A DNA stretch of 64,000 nucleotides from Christensenella sp964438705 (GCA_964438705.1 CAYTKQ010000012.1:1-64000); one strand, 5' to 3'; positions 15,961-25,278 are shown, counted from the stretch's first letter. The notes: a model not told the origin generated them from the sequence alone. A program made the numbers and translations.

Positions 15961-17325
15961 ATGAATACACTGGCGATGGGGCCAATCGCATGGGAATCTT
16001 CTTTTTTCCTACCTGAAGAGGCGCGGATCGCTTTTTTGATCTATGCCGTGACGATTATCCCCTATGCGCTCGGCTGCTATATCGCCTATTGGGACAGACT
16101 GAAAATCAACCGGACAAAATTTATCGTGTTGATTTTTCTGGCTTTTATTGCGGAAAGCCTGATCCTCGCCATTCTTCCATCACCCGTCGAGGCCATCATG
16201 TTCTTTGCCTTTTGCGTTCTCAATCTGGTTATTTATATCGTTACGACAAAAGCCAATTTCTGGCACCAGCTTTCCATTTTTCTGGCCTTTGTGCAGTTCG
16301 CCGCAATCGTGCGGGCGATCTCGTTTTTTATTGAGGCCAAGATGTTCGTCGCCCCTGCGGACAACGATTTGATTGCGAAGGCGCCAAACGTTTCGTTTTA
16401 CCTGTTCGAGCTTCTGATTGCAAGCGCGGGTATGCTTGTCGTCGGCCTGCTTTTGAAAAAATATATTGTGCCGCTCATGGAAAAGGCACCCGCATCCGTT
16501 TCGCGTATTTTGCTTCCCGTGCCCGTTGTTTTTCTGTCGATCATCCTTGCCGTCACCCTGCTGATGCAGGAGCAGGTCGGGTCCTTTGCTTATCTTGGTC
16601 TGATGATCGCCACCTGTCTGGGTGATATCATCATCTATTTTGTGGCGTTTCTGATGTTCAAGGGCATGGCGGACAGCGCCGAACTGCGCGAGGAAAATAT
16701 GATGTATGGGTTTCGCGAGCAATACTACGCCTTGCTTTCGGCGCGCATCGAGGAGAGCCGGAAGCTGCGTCACGATTTTCGGCATCATATGCAGGTCTTA
16801 AGCAGTCTCCTCAAAAAGCAGGATTACGACAAACTGGCGGAATATCTGGACGAATACACGAACATATCCGCAGAAACGAGCGAGATTCAATATTGTGAAA
16901 ACTACGTGGTCAACATGATCCTCTGTCATTTTGCGCAGATCGCGCAGGACAAGAAAATCATTTTTTCCTGCGCCGTATTTTTTCCGGAGCATTCCTTTGT
17001 AAAGAACGTCGATCTTTGTGCGCTGCTTTCAAACAGCCTGGAAAACGCCATCGACTCCTGCGCCCGCCAAAAATCCGGCGAGCGCTGGATCAGAACGAAC
17101 ATCAAGGCGAGCGGGAGCGAGATCGTGTTCGCCATCGACAACTCCTGCGATCACATCCTCCGGGAGGGCCGCGATGAATTTCTTTCCACCAAAACAGGGC
17201 GCTTGGGAACAGGCCTGCTGTCCATCCGGTCCGTGGCGAAAAGATATGGCGGAAGCGCGTGGTTTGAGTATCGTGAAGGGGCATTTCAGACCTCTGTCGT
17301 GCTGTATCGGCCCTCTTCATCCTAA
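15961..17325 (+). CDS. AgrC-like sensor histidine kinase (GHKL)
   Basis: A 454-aa kinase. Residues 20-235 contain six or seven membrane segments. The phospho-acceptor is His271 in RKLRHDFRHHMQVL, the AgrC/LytS-style motif. The ATPase domain has LLSNSLENAIDSC (N box), FAIDNSC and GRLGTGLLSIRSV. It pairs with the regulator directly upstream. The signal is unknown. A peptide pheromone is plausible from the family but no precursor is visible. Confidence 0.9.
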   Translation: MNTLAMGPIAWESSFFLPEEARIAFLIYAVTIIPYALGCYIAYWDRLKINRTKFIVLIFLAFIAESLILAILPSPVEAIMFFAFCVLNLVIYIVTTKANFWHQLSIFLAFVQFAAIVRAISFFIEAKMFVAPADNDLIAKAPNVSFYLFELLIASAGMLVVGLLLKKYIVPLMEKAPASVSRILLPVPVVFLSIILAVTLLMQEQVGSFAYLGLMIATCLGDIIIYFVAFLMFKGMADSAELREENMMYGFREQYYALLSARIEESRKLRHDFRHHMQVLSSLLKKQDYDKLAEYLDEYTNISAETSEIQYCENYVVNMILCHFAQIAQDKKIIFSCAVFFPEHSFVKNVDLCALLSNSLENAIDSCARQKSGERWIRTNIKASGSEIVFAIDNSCDHILREGRDEFLSTKTGRLGTGLLSIRSVAKRYGGSAWFEYREGAFQTSVVLYRPSSS

Positions 17326-17374
17326 ACAAGACAGGTTGGTGCCAAAACATTGTGCCACACGCGTGCAAACAGCG

Positions 17375-17403
17375 TTGAAAGCCTTTTTCTTTTGTGATAC
17401 AAT
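17375..17403 (+). promoter_or_regulatory. Predicted promoter of GGEEF gene
   Basis: TTGAAA (17375-17380), 17-bp spacer, TACAAT (17398-17403), 27 bp ahead of the start. Confidence 0.6.
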
Positions 17404-17429
17404 GACACCATCGAGTCGCAAAAGGGGCT

Positions 17430-18575
17430 ATGGGTTTGAAGATAAAAGATGTTTTTGCATTGTCGGAAGATCACAATACAATTGATGCAATGAACCGCGC
17501 GAACATTCTTGCAGGGCTGATCATGACCCCGCTGATCGCGCTGTTTGAAGTGATCATGATCGCGCTGACCAGCAAAAACATTGCGGAAGGCGGCAGCCCC
17601 GTGCGTTTGGTCTATTTGCAGTGCTATGCGGTGTTGCTCGCTGCGACGCTCGTCGGTTTTACACTGCTCGTGGTGTGGCGGCGGCATGCGGGCCGGCACC
17701 GCAGGAAGCTCATTGCCCTTGCACACATTTATTCGGCAATTATCCTGCTGTGGGCGGTGATCATCACTTTTCTGGATGTTTCGCGCGGCGGGCAGCTGAC
17801 CGTTTATCTTACGGTGCTCGTCGTTTTGGCGTGCGCCTTTTATTTGCAGCCATGGGTAGCCTGCCTTCTTTTCGGCGGGAGCGCGGCGCTGTTGATCGTT
17901 CTTTCCTATTTCTATGCGAGCCACGCGCTTGACATCGTCATCAACCTTCTGGTGTTCGCCGTCTTTATGGCGATCGTCGCCGTCGTACGTTACGGAAGCA
18001 AAAAGGAATCTATGTTTCAGGAATCGGTGATTGTAGAGCAAAACAAGGAGCTGAACCAACTGAATGAAAAACTGCGCGTCCTTTCGCGCACGGATATATT
18101 GACCGGACTTTACAACCGCCGTTTTTATGATGAATCCTGCACGCTCATTGCAGAGCAGTGTGTGCAGGAGGGGCAGGAAGTGGCGGCGATCCTGCTGGAT
18201 ATCGACGAGTTCAAAAAGATCAACGACACCTACGGGCACAAGACGGGGGATGTGTGCATCCGCACTGTGGCCAGTATCATTTCAGATCGCGCGCGCTGCT
18301 ATGGCGGGACCGCCTATCGATTTGGCGGCGAGGAGTTTTTGGTAATCGTTCCGGATTGCGGGATCGAGCGTGCGGGAGAACTTGCGGAGCATATTCGCGG
18401 GGAAATGGAGCACACGCCGGTGGCGGGTGTGGAATACACGGTCACCGTGAGCGCGGGCTGCTATGCCGGAGCACCGGAAACGGGCAGTGATGCGGAGGCC
18501 TTTGTGAACCGGGCGGATCACGCGATGTATCGTGCCAAGGCAAACGGCAGGAATGCCGTGGTGCTGGATCGCTGA
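17430..18575 (+). CDS. Membrane-bound diguanylate cyclase (GGEEF)
   Basis: A 381-aa protein. Residues 25-187 carry about six membrane helices. A short coiled-coil linker (EQNKELNQLNEKL) leads to a GGDEF domain: RTDILTGLYNRR, LDIDEFKKINDTYGHKTGD and GGEEF at 299-303. No RxxD inhibitory site. It is the second c-di-GMP synthase gene in 7 kb and resembles the one at 10.7 kb in layout. It has its own promoter, so it is probably not part of the two-component operon. Confidence 0.9.
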   Translation: MGLKIKDVFALSEDHNTIDAMNRANILAGLIMTPLIALFEVIMIALTSKNIAEGGSPVRLVYLQCYAVLLAATLVGFTLLVVWRRHAGRHRRKLIALAHIYSAIILLWAVIITFLDVSRGGQLTVYLTVLVVLACAFYLQPWVACLLFGGSAALLIVLSYFYASHALDIVINLLVFAVFMAIVAVVRYGSKKESMFQESVIVEQNKELNQLNEKLRVLSRTDILTGLYNRRFYDESCTLIAEQCVQEGQEVAAILLDIDEFKKINDTYGHKTGDVCIRTVASIISDRARCYGGTAYRFGGEEFLVIVPDCGIERAGELAEHIRGEMEHTPVAGVEYTVTVSAGCYAGAPETGSDAEAFVNRADHAMYRAKANGRNAVVLDR

Positions 18576-18644
18576 CAAACAAAATGAGGCTGTCTCAGTC
18601 ATCATTTTTGTACAAAGGCGTCCTTCCGTAAATAAAAATCGGCT

Positions 18645-18765
18645 CCAAGCCTAGTTGCAAGATGCCGACAGAAGTATGAACAGGCTGAACTCCGTTGCGA
18701 CTGTACTGCCTTCATTCACATCTTGGCAGGCGGCTCTTCGCCGATCCGCTGTTTAAAATCATATA
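18645..18765. repeat. Modular repeat R2 (partial)
   Basis: Shares TTGCAAGATGCCGACAG and GAACTCCGTTGCGACTGTAC with the long repeats, and ends in AAAATCATATA, a variant of the usual inverted end. It cuts into the gene fragment on its right. Confidence 0.7.
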
Positions 18766-19079
18766 CTTCACAAAGTATCGCTGTTTCTCTTGATCATAAA
18801 GCAGGAAAAACAAATTTCTCAATTCTGGAAATTCGTTGCATTGAATAAAAAACGTACCTGGCTGTGCTATGGCCGAATCAGTCGCCTCGTCTTTTTGCGA
18901 ACGCGCATCCCATTTTTCAATGTCCGAAAAAAACGCATCGATCAGCGCCCGATCATCCGTTTCTGTCCAATACTAAAATCATCCCCAGTATGGGAGAATA
19001 GACCATTCAACAAATTTATATTACGCTCTGACATCCCTTCCTCAAAGCCGGTACTCAACAAATAGCTCACATATTCAAA
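18766..19079 (-). pseudogene. Frameshifted fragment related to the phage lipoprotein (candidate dead immunity gene)
   Basis: On the minus strand one frame reads FEYVSYLLSTGFEEGMSERN...DDFSIGQK, then another continues TDDRALIDAFFSDIEKWDAR ... LLYDQEKQRYFVKYM. Joining them needs one frameshift near 18960. The second part resembles the C-terminal region of the lipoprotein at 2777-3547 (AFF.D, then D..RYF). No start codon or lipobox survives, and the 3' end stops at repeat R2. It is probably the residue of an extra immunity gene in a toxin cassette array. Confidence 0.45.
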
Positions 19080-19125
19080 GCACCGTCATCCTGACTCTTT
19101 TCGAAAGCATCCTATCCGCCTTACT

Positions 19126-19830
19126 TTACGGATTGATGCGTTCTTTCCGTTTCGGAATCGTATTAATCCACAACAGAAAGAATAGCGCAAGCCCCACAAC
19201 CGCTTCAAACCAGGCAAACCACTTTATGAGCATTCCCTGATATTCCATGTACTGAAATACATTCAAAAATGCCTCTGTCGTATATTCATTCATATCTATT
19301 CCGGGGAGCCGCCGGACACTTGTAAGGATCAATGCAGAGCAAAAAATCGCCAATAGAAGCAGAAGCACGCTAATAATCCGAAGTCCGTTCTTCCCGTTGA
19401 GCGCGATGCGTCTTTTTCCGAATACGAAAAACAGCGCGAATACCGTCACTGCAATATAAATCAACCGCAGTGGTTGTTGATACAATAAGCACGCATCGTA
19501 AGCCTCGGTTGCGCCGCCAAAACATGCACCATACCCAATATCCAATAGAATACCTAGACCCAGCAGCAGCACAACGAATTGAATGCTTTTCTTATGTTTG
19601 TGGGTCTCCCCCGCGCCGACTGTCCACCAAAAAATCCATATCATTCCATACAAGGCCACGGCAACCGCCAGAATCCCAATCACAGTAAAGCTGACGTTCG
19701 ACCCCATCCATATAAAAAGTGAAGAAGACCACGCCCATGCCACGAAGAACAAAAAGTATGCTGTTACCAATGTTATTTTAATATATGGCATCCAGTGCTT
19801 GTTTTTTACCCCTTTATCAAGTTGCTTCAT
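19126..19830 (-). CDS. Six-helix membrane protein, candidate immunity protein
   Basis: A 234-aa protein with about six membrane segments (for example KITLVTAYFLFFVAWAW and ISVLLLLLAIFCSALIL) and short loops. Family not recognised. It begins 7 nt after the toxin-like pseudogene on the same strand, the same position the lipoprotein holds at the phage locus. The two downstream genes are unrelated, as expected if each matches its own C-terminal toxin domain. Unlike its upstream neighbour, the frame is intact. Confidence 0.65.
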   Translation of the reverse strand: MKQLDKGVKNKHWMPYIKITLVTAYFLFFVAWAWSSSLFIWMGSNVSFTVIGILAVAVALYGMIWIFWWTVGAGETHKHKKSIQFVVLLLGLGILLDIGYGACFGGATEAYDACLLYQQPLRLIYIAVTVFALFFVFGKRRIALNGKNGLRIISVLLLLLAIFCSALILTSVRRLPGIDMNEYTTEAFLNVFQYMEYQGMLIKWFAWFEAVVGLALFFLLWINTIPKRKERINP

Positions 19831-20978
19831 TGCCCTTTTACCTCTCGCTACTATTTTTGACTAAAGGAATGCGTTTTGATTCTCCGCCCCACCACTCACG
19901 CTCTACAATATACATAGAAACGCCATTCAAATCAGGTGTATAGACCATACCTCCATGATCGCCTTTTGATATTGTTCCCTTTGATGGAGATTTTATATAT
20001 CCTTCATCATAAACCGCTATTATATCATATGTTTTTGTCGCATTGGGTTTTTCCCCTGTGTATTCCTCATACGCTCGTTGTGCTAATATTTGTGCTGTTT
20101 GTTTCCCTGTTTCATTATTTGGGCCAAGAGAGTTTGCCGCTCCTATATCATTCATCAGGCTGTATTCTTTTCCTGCAACTAAATTTGTCCTAGCTTGTTT
20201 GTCCGACGATTCTCCAATATTAATCACGGCACGTGTTTTTTCATTTGGAGTCCCTGCATTTTGTTTTTGTAAAGAAATCGTATAATCTGTAGTACTTGTT
20301 GAGTCCAATCCAAATTGTATGGCGTTAACGACGGTTTCTAATGCTGTTGCCGCCCCCGATATGCTTGGAGTAAATCCTTTCGATCCTCGCATAGAATCAT
20401 AGTCCAATCCTTGCAAATTCATTTTCGAAAATCCTTTCATCGGATTGACCGATACATCTTGCACCGTATAACTGTCAACCGTTTCCCATGAAGCTTCGAT
20501 TATCTCGCCCTTATCCTGCTTCTTCGGCTCACAAATGGGATATTCCTCTCCGCCGGCAACAAGCGCCTTTCCGTCTGTCGTCATAGATGTGCCTTTGTTT
20601 GATCCGCAAATTTTGATCCACTTTACATCATCTGCGTTTTTGCATTCTACCCAATTTCCGTTCACATCAACTTGGATCGTTCCATTTTGCACTCTTTTTT
20701 TATTTGCTCCTAGTTCTTCACCAATTGCCCGATCCGTTTCCTCAAGACCCAATTTTTTTATTTCTTGCTGATATTCCGTCTCTTTTTTTGATGATACATC
20801 CGGCATACTCTCGATCGGCTTGCCCCGCGCAGCCTGCGGCTCCGCTCCCCATTCCTTTCCCCAATCCGGCCCGCTTCCTGCCGTCCCCTAAGGCGGCTGT
20901 GTGGGCTGCGGACCCGCACCGCTCATCTGCACGGCCTGGCCCGCACTTTCTTTGCCCATATTATACATCATATTCTTT

Positions 20979-21289
20979 GTCTTTGTCCCGTTTTTCCGCA
21001 TGCCCGCCGTTTCCTCGATCAGCGCCTGCAATTCCGATACGTCGTCCTTTTCCTTCTGCGTCCCCATATAGCTGCCCGGCAGCGCACGATTCATTGTTTT
21101 CTGCCCGTCCGGCTGCGGCGCAAACGGGTTTTCTTCCTTGCCTATTTTATCTTCCAGCGTTTTGTACGCCTTCTCAAACGCGCTCTCCTGCTCTTTTCCC
21201 CACGATCTGTCCGATATTTTAGCCGACTCTGTTGTGATCGGCACAGGCTGCTTGCTCAAGTCCGGCAGCTCCGCCCAATCGCCTTTCAC
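20979..21289. repeat. 311-bp direct repeat, copy 2
   Basis: Identical by eye to 4818-5128. It lies in the shared N-terminal half of the toxin-like pseudogene. Divergence resumes at both edges. Confidence 0.85.
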
Positions 21290-21620
21290 AAGATTCTCCA
21301 CCTCCGTTTGCCCGATCTTCGGCATCTTCGGAAATATCTTTGTGGGCAGCGTCCGTTCCTTGAAGTTGTCGTCCATCAGCCACCCTGTGAAATCATTTTT
21401 TACCGCGTTCTTCACATAATCCGTCTTAGGCCCGAATATTCCGTCCACCTTCAACGGTTTTCCATCCAGATACTTCCTCCCGCTCTTATTGAGCTCCGTC
21501 TGGATCGCCCGTGTTTTCGCGCTCGGCTTCGCCATCTCATCCTGATACCGCTTGAGCTTTCCGAGCGCCTCCCCCGTCTTCGCCCCCAAAACTCCGTCCT
21601 CTTTGAGACTTTTTCCCATT

Positions 21621-21752
21621 CGCTTCCTCGCTGCGCTCGAGCGGTTCCGGGCTTGCTTGCGGGCTCGCTGCGGCTGCCGCCTGGCTCTCCTCGCACTGCG
21701 CAGGCTCGTATGTCGCTTTATCCGCCCATCAGGGCGGCGCTCCTCCTCGCCC
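21621..21752. other. Insertion of about 130 bp in the toxin-like pseudogene
   Basis: Present here and absent from the corresponding site of the phage copy, where about 10 other bases stand. GC-rich with several short inverted segments (GCTGCGCTCGAGCGG, CGCCCATCAGGGCGGCG). I did not find it elsewhere in the window. Confidence 0.6.
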
Positions 21753-21962
21753 CAAATCCATTCAAAAGCTTCTGCCCCGCGCTCACCGACGCGCCCGTCT
21801 TTTTTCTTTGTTTTAACATCATTTTTTCTCACTTTCTGCGGTCTTTTCCCGCGTCTTTTCTTACCTCCTATTATACTGTGAACCACCCGTCATAACCCGC
21901 CATCAATCCGACAAAAATGCTTGCGTCCCGTGCAATATTTTCAATTTATTCATAAAAAACGC

Positions 21963-21993
21963 TTGACTTCGAGTCCACTCAAGGTCGTATGCT
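21963..21993 (+). promoter_or_regulatory. MerR-type promoter of flavodoxin gene
   Basis: TTGACT (21963-21968) and TATGCT (21988-21993) are 19 bp apart. The long spacer holds an inverted repeat, CTTCGAGT CC ACTCAAGG. Over-long spacers with a central dyad are the mark of promoters activated by MerR-family regulators, which twist the DNA to align the two elements. No merR gene is in the window. Confidence 0.75.
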
Positions 21994-22027
21994 GAGTGTG
22001 TGGGGAATCAAACAAAGGAGAAAAACA

Positions 22028-22507
22028 ATGGAACATAAAATTTTGATCGTTTACTATTCTCATTCCGGGAACACAGCGGAAATCGCGGAGCTGATCTGCG
22101 AGGAAACGGGCGGCGTGCTGTTTGAGCTGGAGCCGACAGAGCCGTATCCCGTCGAATACGACGCGGTGGTCGCGCAGGCAAACAAAGAGATCGCCGCAGG
22201 GTTTCGGCCCGCACTTCAAAAAAAACAGGGTAGCGTCGCGGATTACGATACCGTGTTTGTGGGCACGCCCAACTGGTGGAGCACCATGGCCCCGCCCGTC
22301 GCTGCCTTTTTGGATGGGAACGACCTCGCAAAAAAGACTGTGATCCCCTTCTGTACGCACGGGGGCGGCGGCCTTGCGGGTATCGCGCGCGATATGGAGG
22401 CCCTGTGCCCGGATTCCGCGTTCAAAGACGCGTTTTCCATCTATGGCAACGGCAGTTCACGCTCCCGCGAGGAAATTTTAACGTGGCTTAAGAGGATCGG
22501 GCAATAG
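22028..22507 (+). CDS. Flavodoxin
   Basis: A 159-aa flavodoxin. HKILIVYYSHSGNTAEIAE holds the FMN phosphate loop (SHSGNT). VGTPNWWSTMAPP and CTHGGGGLAGI contact the flavin in this subfamily. The ATG at 22028 has AAAGGAG 7 nt upstream; an earlier ATG would put that site inside the gene. It probably acts as a reducing protein in stress, which fits the MerR-type promoter ahead of it. Confidence 0.92.
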   Translation: MEHKILIVYYSHSGNTAEIAELICEETGGVLFELEPTEPYPVEYDAVVAQANKEIAAGFRPALQKKQGSVADYDTVFVGTPNWWSTMAPPVAAFLDGNDLAKKTVIPFCTHGGGGLAGIARDMEALCPDSAFKDAFSIYGNGSSRSREEILTWLKRIGQ

Positions 22508-22572
22508 AATAAACTGGCACTCCCCCGCGGTTCATGGTAACATAGAAAATAAACTTCTTCGGGGGACAAACT

Positions 22573-23910
22573 ATGAACAAAGGAAAAGCCAGCGCGCTCC
22601 TGCCAATCGGCGTATTTTTGGCGGTATTCATCGGCAGCGGGGTCATTTTTCAAAATTTTTATGCGGTACCAGCCATTGTGGGCTTTTTGATCGCGCTTGT
22701 GGTGGCGTTTTTACAAAATCCCAAAAAGGGCTTTGCGGAAAAGCTGAACGTTGCCGCAAAGGGCATGGGCAACCAAAACGTGATGATCATGTGTCTCGTG
22801 TTCATCCTCGCGGGCGCGTTTTCCGGCACGGCGCAGGCCGCCGGCGGGGTGGACAGCGTGGTCAACTTCGCGCTTTCCATCATGCCGCCCGGCGTTGCGG
22901 TGGCGGGGCTTTTCGTTATTGCCGCGTTCATCTCCCTTTCTATGGGTACATCCGTTGGAACCATTGCGGCGCTCGTGCCAATCGCGGTGGGCATCAGCCA
23001 GAAAACGGGGCTGCTGGGCGCGCTGTGCGTGGGCGCAGTCGTCTCGGGCGCGATGTTTGGCGACAACCTCTCCATGATCTCAGACACCACCATCGCGGCG
23101 ACGCGGACGCAGGGCTGCAACATGAAGGACAAATTCCGCGAAAACTTCAAGATTGTACTGCCCGCCGCCATCATCACCTTCATCATCTTCATCGCTTTGA
23201 CGATCAACGTGCCTTCGCAGGTCACAGGTGCGTTTGAATATGACTTTTTGAAGATCATCCCCTACCTCGTTGTCCTGATCAGCGCGCTGTGCGGCCTCAA
23301 TGTGGTCATCGTGCTTGTTTTGGGCATTGCGCTTTCCCTGGGCATCGGGCTTTTCACGGGTTCCATCCTGCCCGCGCAGATGTTCGCGGTGATCGCGGGG
23401 GGCGAGGACGGCAGCGGCGGCATCTTCGGCATGTACGACATCACCGTCATCTCCATCCTTGTGGCGGGCATCATCGGCCTTGTGAAGGAAAACGGGGGCA
23501 TCGATTTTATTTTGCATTCCATCCGGCGTGTGGTGAAAACCAAAAAAGGCGCGCAGCTCGGCATCGCCGTGTTAAGCTCAGCCGTAGACATCTCCACCGC
23601 CAACAACACAGTCGCCATCGTGATCGCCGGGCCGATTGCCAAGGATATTTCCGATGAATTCCACATCGAACCAAAGCGAACGGCATCGCTGCTCGACATC
23701 TTCACCTCTGTTTGGCAGGGCATCCTGCCTTATGGCGCGCAGCTTTTGTATGCGTCCGCGGGCGCGGCGGCGGTCGGCCTCTCGCTGACCCCCATCGACA
23801 TCATCCCCTTCCTCTTTTACCCGATCCTGATGGGCGTGAGTGCCCTCATATGGATCGTGTTTGGAATCGGGGAGCGCAAAAACCGAAGCAAAAAACAGGA
23901 ATCGTCTTAA
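22573..23910 (+). CDS. NhaC-family Na+/H+ antiporter
   Basis: A 445-aa membrane protein with 11-12 predicted segments. Family features: LSMGTSVGTIAALVPIA, GAMFGDNLSMISDTTIAAT (conserved charged Asp region in the membrane) and STANNTVAIVIAGPIAKD. NhaC proteins exchange sodium, or malate with lactate, for protons; the exact substrate here cannot be read. It follows flavodoxin by 65 bp with its own GGGGG ribosome site and ends at a strong terminator. Confidence 0.85.
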   Translation: MNKGKASALLPIGVFLAVFIGSGVIFQNFYAVPAIVGFLIALVVAFLQNPKKGFAEKLNVAAKGMGNQNVMIMCLVFILAGAFSGTAQAAGGVDSVVNFALSIMPPGVAVAGLFVIAAFISLSMGTSVGTIAALVPIAVGISQKTGLLGALCVGAVVSGAMFGDNLSMISDTTIAATRTQGCNMKDKFRENFKIVLPAAIITFIIFIALTINVPSQVTGAFEYDFLKIIPYLVVLISALCGLNVVIVLVLGIALSLGIGLFTGSILPAQMFAVIAGGEDGSGGIFGMYDITVISILVAGIIGLVKENGGIDFILHSIRRVVKTKKGAQLGIAVLSSAVDISTANNTVAIVIAGPIAKDISDEFHIEPKRTASLLDIFTSVWQGILPYGAQLLYASAGAAAVGLSLTPIDIIPFLFYPILMGVSALIWIVFGIGERKNRSKKQESS

Positions 23911-23925
23911 AAACCTCTGTATGGC

Positions 23926-23970
23926 AAAACGGCTGTCCCCGTCAGAAAAACCGGGACAGCCGTTTTATTT
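23926..23970. terminator. Bidirectional terminator
   Basis: AAAACGGCTGTCCC ... GGGACAGCCGTTTT: a perfect 14-bp stem flanked by A and T runs. It serves the antiporter gene on the plus strand and the 14-kb operon on the minus strand. Confidence 0.9.
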
Positions 23971-23982
23971 GACAGCCTTGAT

Positions 23983-25278
23983 TTAATTCCCGCTGCGCAT
24001 GGCCTCGAGCGGGCTCATTTTTGTGGCCTTATACGCGGGATACACCCCCGAAGCAATGCCCACCAGTACGGCGATGCCAATCGCCCCGAGGGCAAGCCAC
24101 ACAGGGATTTCGATTTTCATACCCTGCGAAAAATACATGCCCAGAAAGCTCGTCTGCTCGGTGCTGGTGTTGATGGCGACCGTGATAATGAAACTCGCGG
24201 CGATGCCGATGGCCCCGCCCAAAAGTCCAATGAGCGACGACTCGATGAGGAACAGCCGCCGTATCTTTTTCACCTTCATGCCCACCACCTTCATCACGCC
24301 GATGTCGCTTTTGCGCTCCAAAATACTCGCATACATGGTGTTTGCAATGCCGATGGCGGAGACGAACAGCGATATGAACCCGATGGCGAGAAGCTGCCCC
24401 TGCTGCCTGCCCTGCTCCTCGCGCATCTGTGAGATATACTCCACGGGGCTGTACGTTTCATACCCCAGCTTCTTCACCTCGTCCATCACCGCCTGCACAT
24501 TTTCCATGGCATCCACACGCACCACAACCTCCGTGTATGCGCTTACAGAAACGCCCATCGCGTCCGCCAGCGCGCGATTGTCCATCAGCATCTTCTTAGC
24601 GGCGGCGAGGTCCATATAAATGCTATTGCTGCTCTCGTTCTGCGCCTTTTTCAGTGTGCCCGAAACCGCCGCGCGGTATACGCTTCCTTTGGGAAATTCC
24701 GGATCATCCGTTTCATATCCGGGTGTGAGCTCGATCTGCGCGTTCATCCAGTCGATTTCCGGTTCGTATTGCTCGTACGCCTCCCAGTCTGCGTAGCTCA
24801 CCGGGTTTTTCGGGTCCATAAACTGCTTTTTTGCCTCCGCGCCGATCACGAGCATGGGCATTCCGCCGCCCGACGCAAACAGCTCTCCCTGCTCGAACTC
24901 CAGCATCAGCACGGCAGGGTCTACCCCCGTCACAGAGGTCATCGCCTCATATTTCCCCGTTCTCATGATCGCGGGAAAGCGCAGCAGCGGGGAAACCGCC
25001 TTCACGTGCTCAATTCCTGCAATGGATGTAAGCGTACTGTCCGTCAACCCGCCCCGCCCCTGCGCGCCGCCCGACGAATAGTTGTTGATGGTGATCTGCG
25101 TGAGGCTTGCGTCGTCCTCCAGCATGCTTTTGAACTGGTTATAGTTGGAAAGCCCGATGGAAAACATCAGCACGATGCACGCCGTACCGATGATGACGCC
25201 CAAAACCGTAAGCAGCGTACGCGTTTTGCGCCTGCTTAAATAGGTGCGCGCCAGTTTGAATAGATCAGCTGTCCTCAT
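23983..25278 (-). CDS. MacB/FtsX-family ABC permease
   Basis: A 431-aa permease. One N-terminal membrane helix (TLLTVLGVIIGTACIVLMFS), a large extracytoplasmic MacB-type domain (about residues 50-290), then three helices with the FtsX pattern (IGIANTMYASILERKSDIGVMKVVGM). The start at 25278 has GGAGG upstream and overlaps the previous gene by 14 nt. FtsX/MacB permeases do not carry solutes across by alternating access; they move force across the membrane to partner proteins. The ATPase two genes upstream (26707) is the natural partner. Last gene of the operon. Confidence 0.9.
   Translation of the reverse strand: MRTADLFKLARTYLSRRKTRTLLTVLGVIIGTACIVLMFSIGLSNYNQFKSMLEDDASLTQITINNYSSGGAQGRGGLTDSTLTSIAGIEHVKAVSPLLRFPAIMRTGKYEAMTSVTGVDPAVLMLEFEQGELFASGGGMPMLVIGAEAKKQFMDPKNPVSYADWEAYEQYEPEIDWMNAQIELTPGYETDDPEFPKGSVYRAAVSGTLKKAQNESSNSIYMDLAAAKKMLMDNRALADAMGVSVSAYTEVVVRVDAMENVQAVMDEVKKLGYETYSPVEYISQMREEQGRQQGQLLAIGFISLFVSAIGIANTMYASILERKSDIGVMKVVGMKVKKIRRLFLIESSLIGLLGGAIGIAASFIITVAINTSTEQTSFLGMYFSQGMKIEIPVWLALGAIGIAVLVGIASGVYPAYKATKMSPLEAMRSGN

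Larger units (their letters stand above)
19838..21822 (-). pseudogene. Second toxin-like gene copy, disrupted by an insertion and an amber stop
   Basis: Closely matches the phage gene at 3557-5542 from its start (MMLKQRKKTGASVSAGQKLL) to the KPIESMP linker. Two lesions: about 130 extra bp at 21621-21752 shift the frame, so translation from 21822 ends after 34 codons; and an in-frame TAG at 20890-20888 replaces the CAG found in the phage copy. Beyond the TAG the same frame continues for 323 codons, from the ATG at 20806, into a C-terminal domain unrelated to the phage one (ETVDSYTVQDVSVNPMKGF ... GGMVYTPDLNGVSMYIVERE). The C-terminal part could still be made alone from the ATG at 20806, but no strong ribosome site is seen there. 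Confidence 0.8.
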
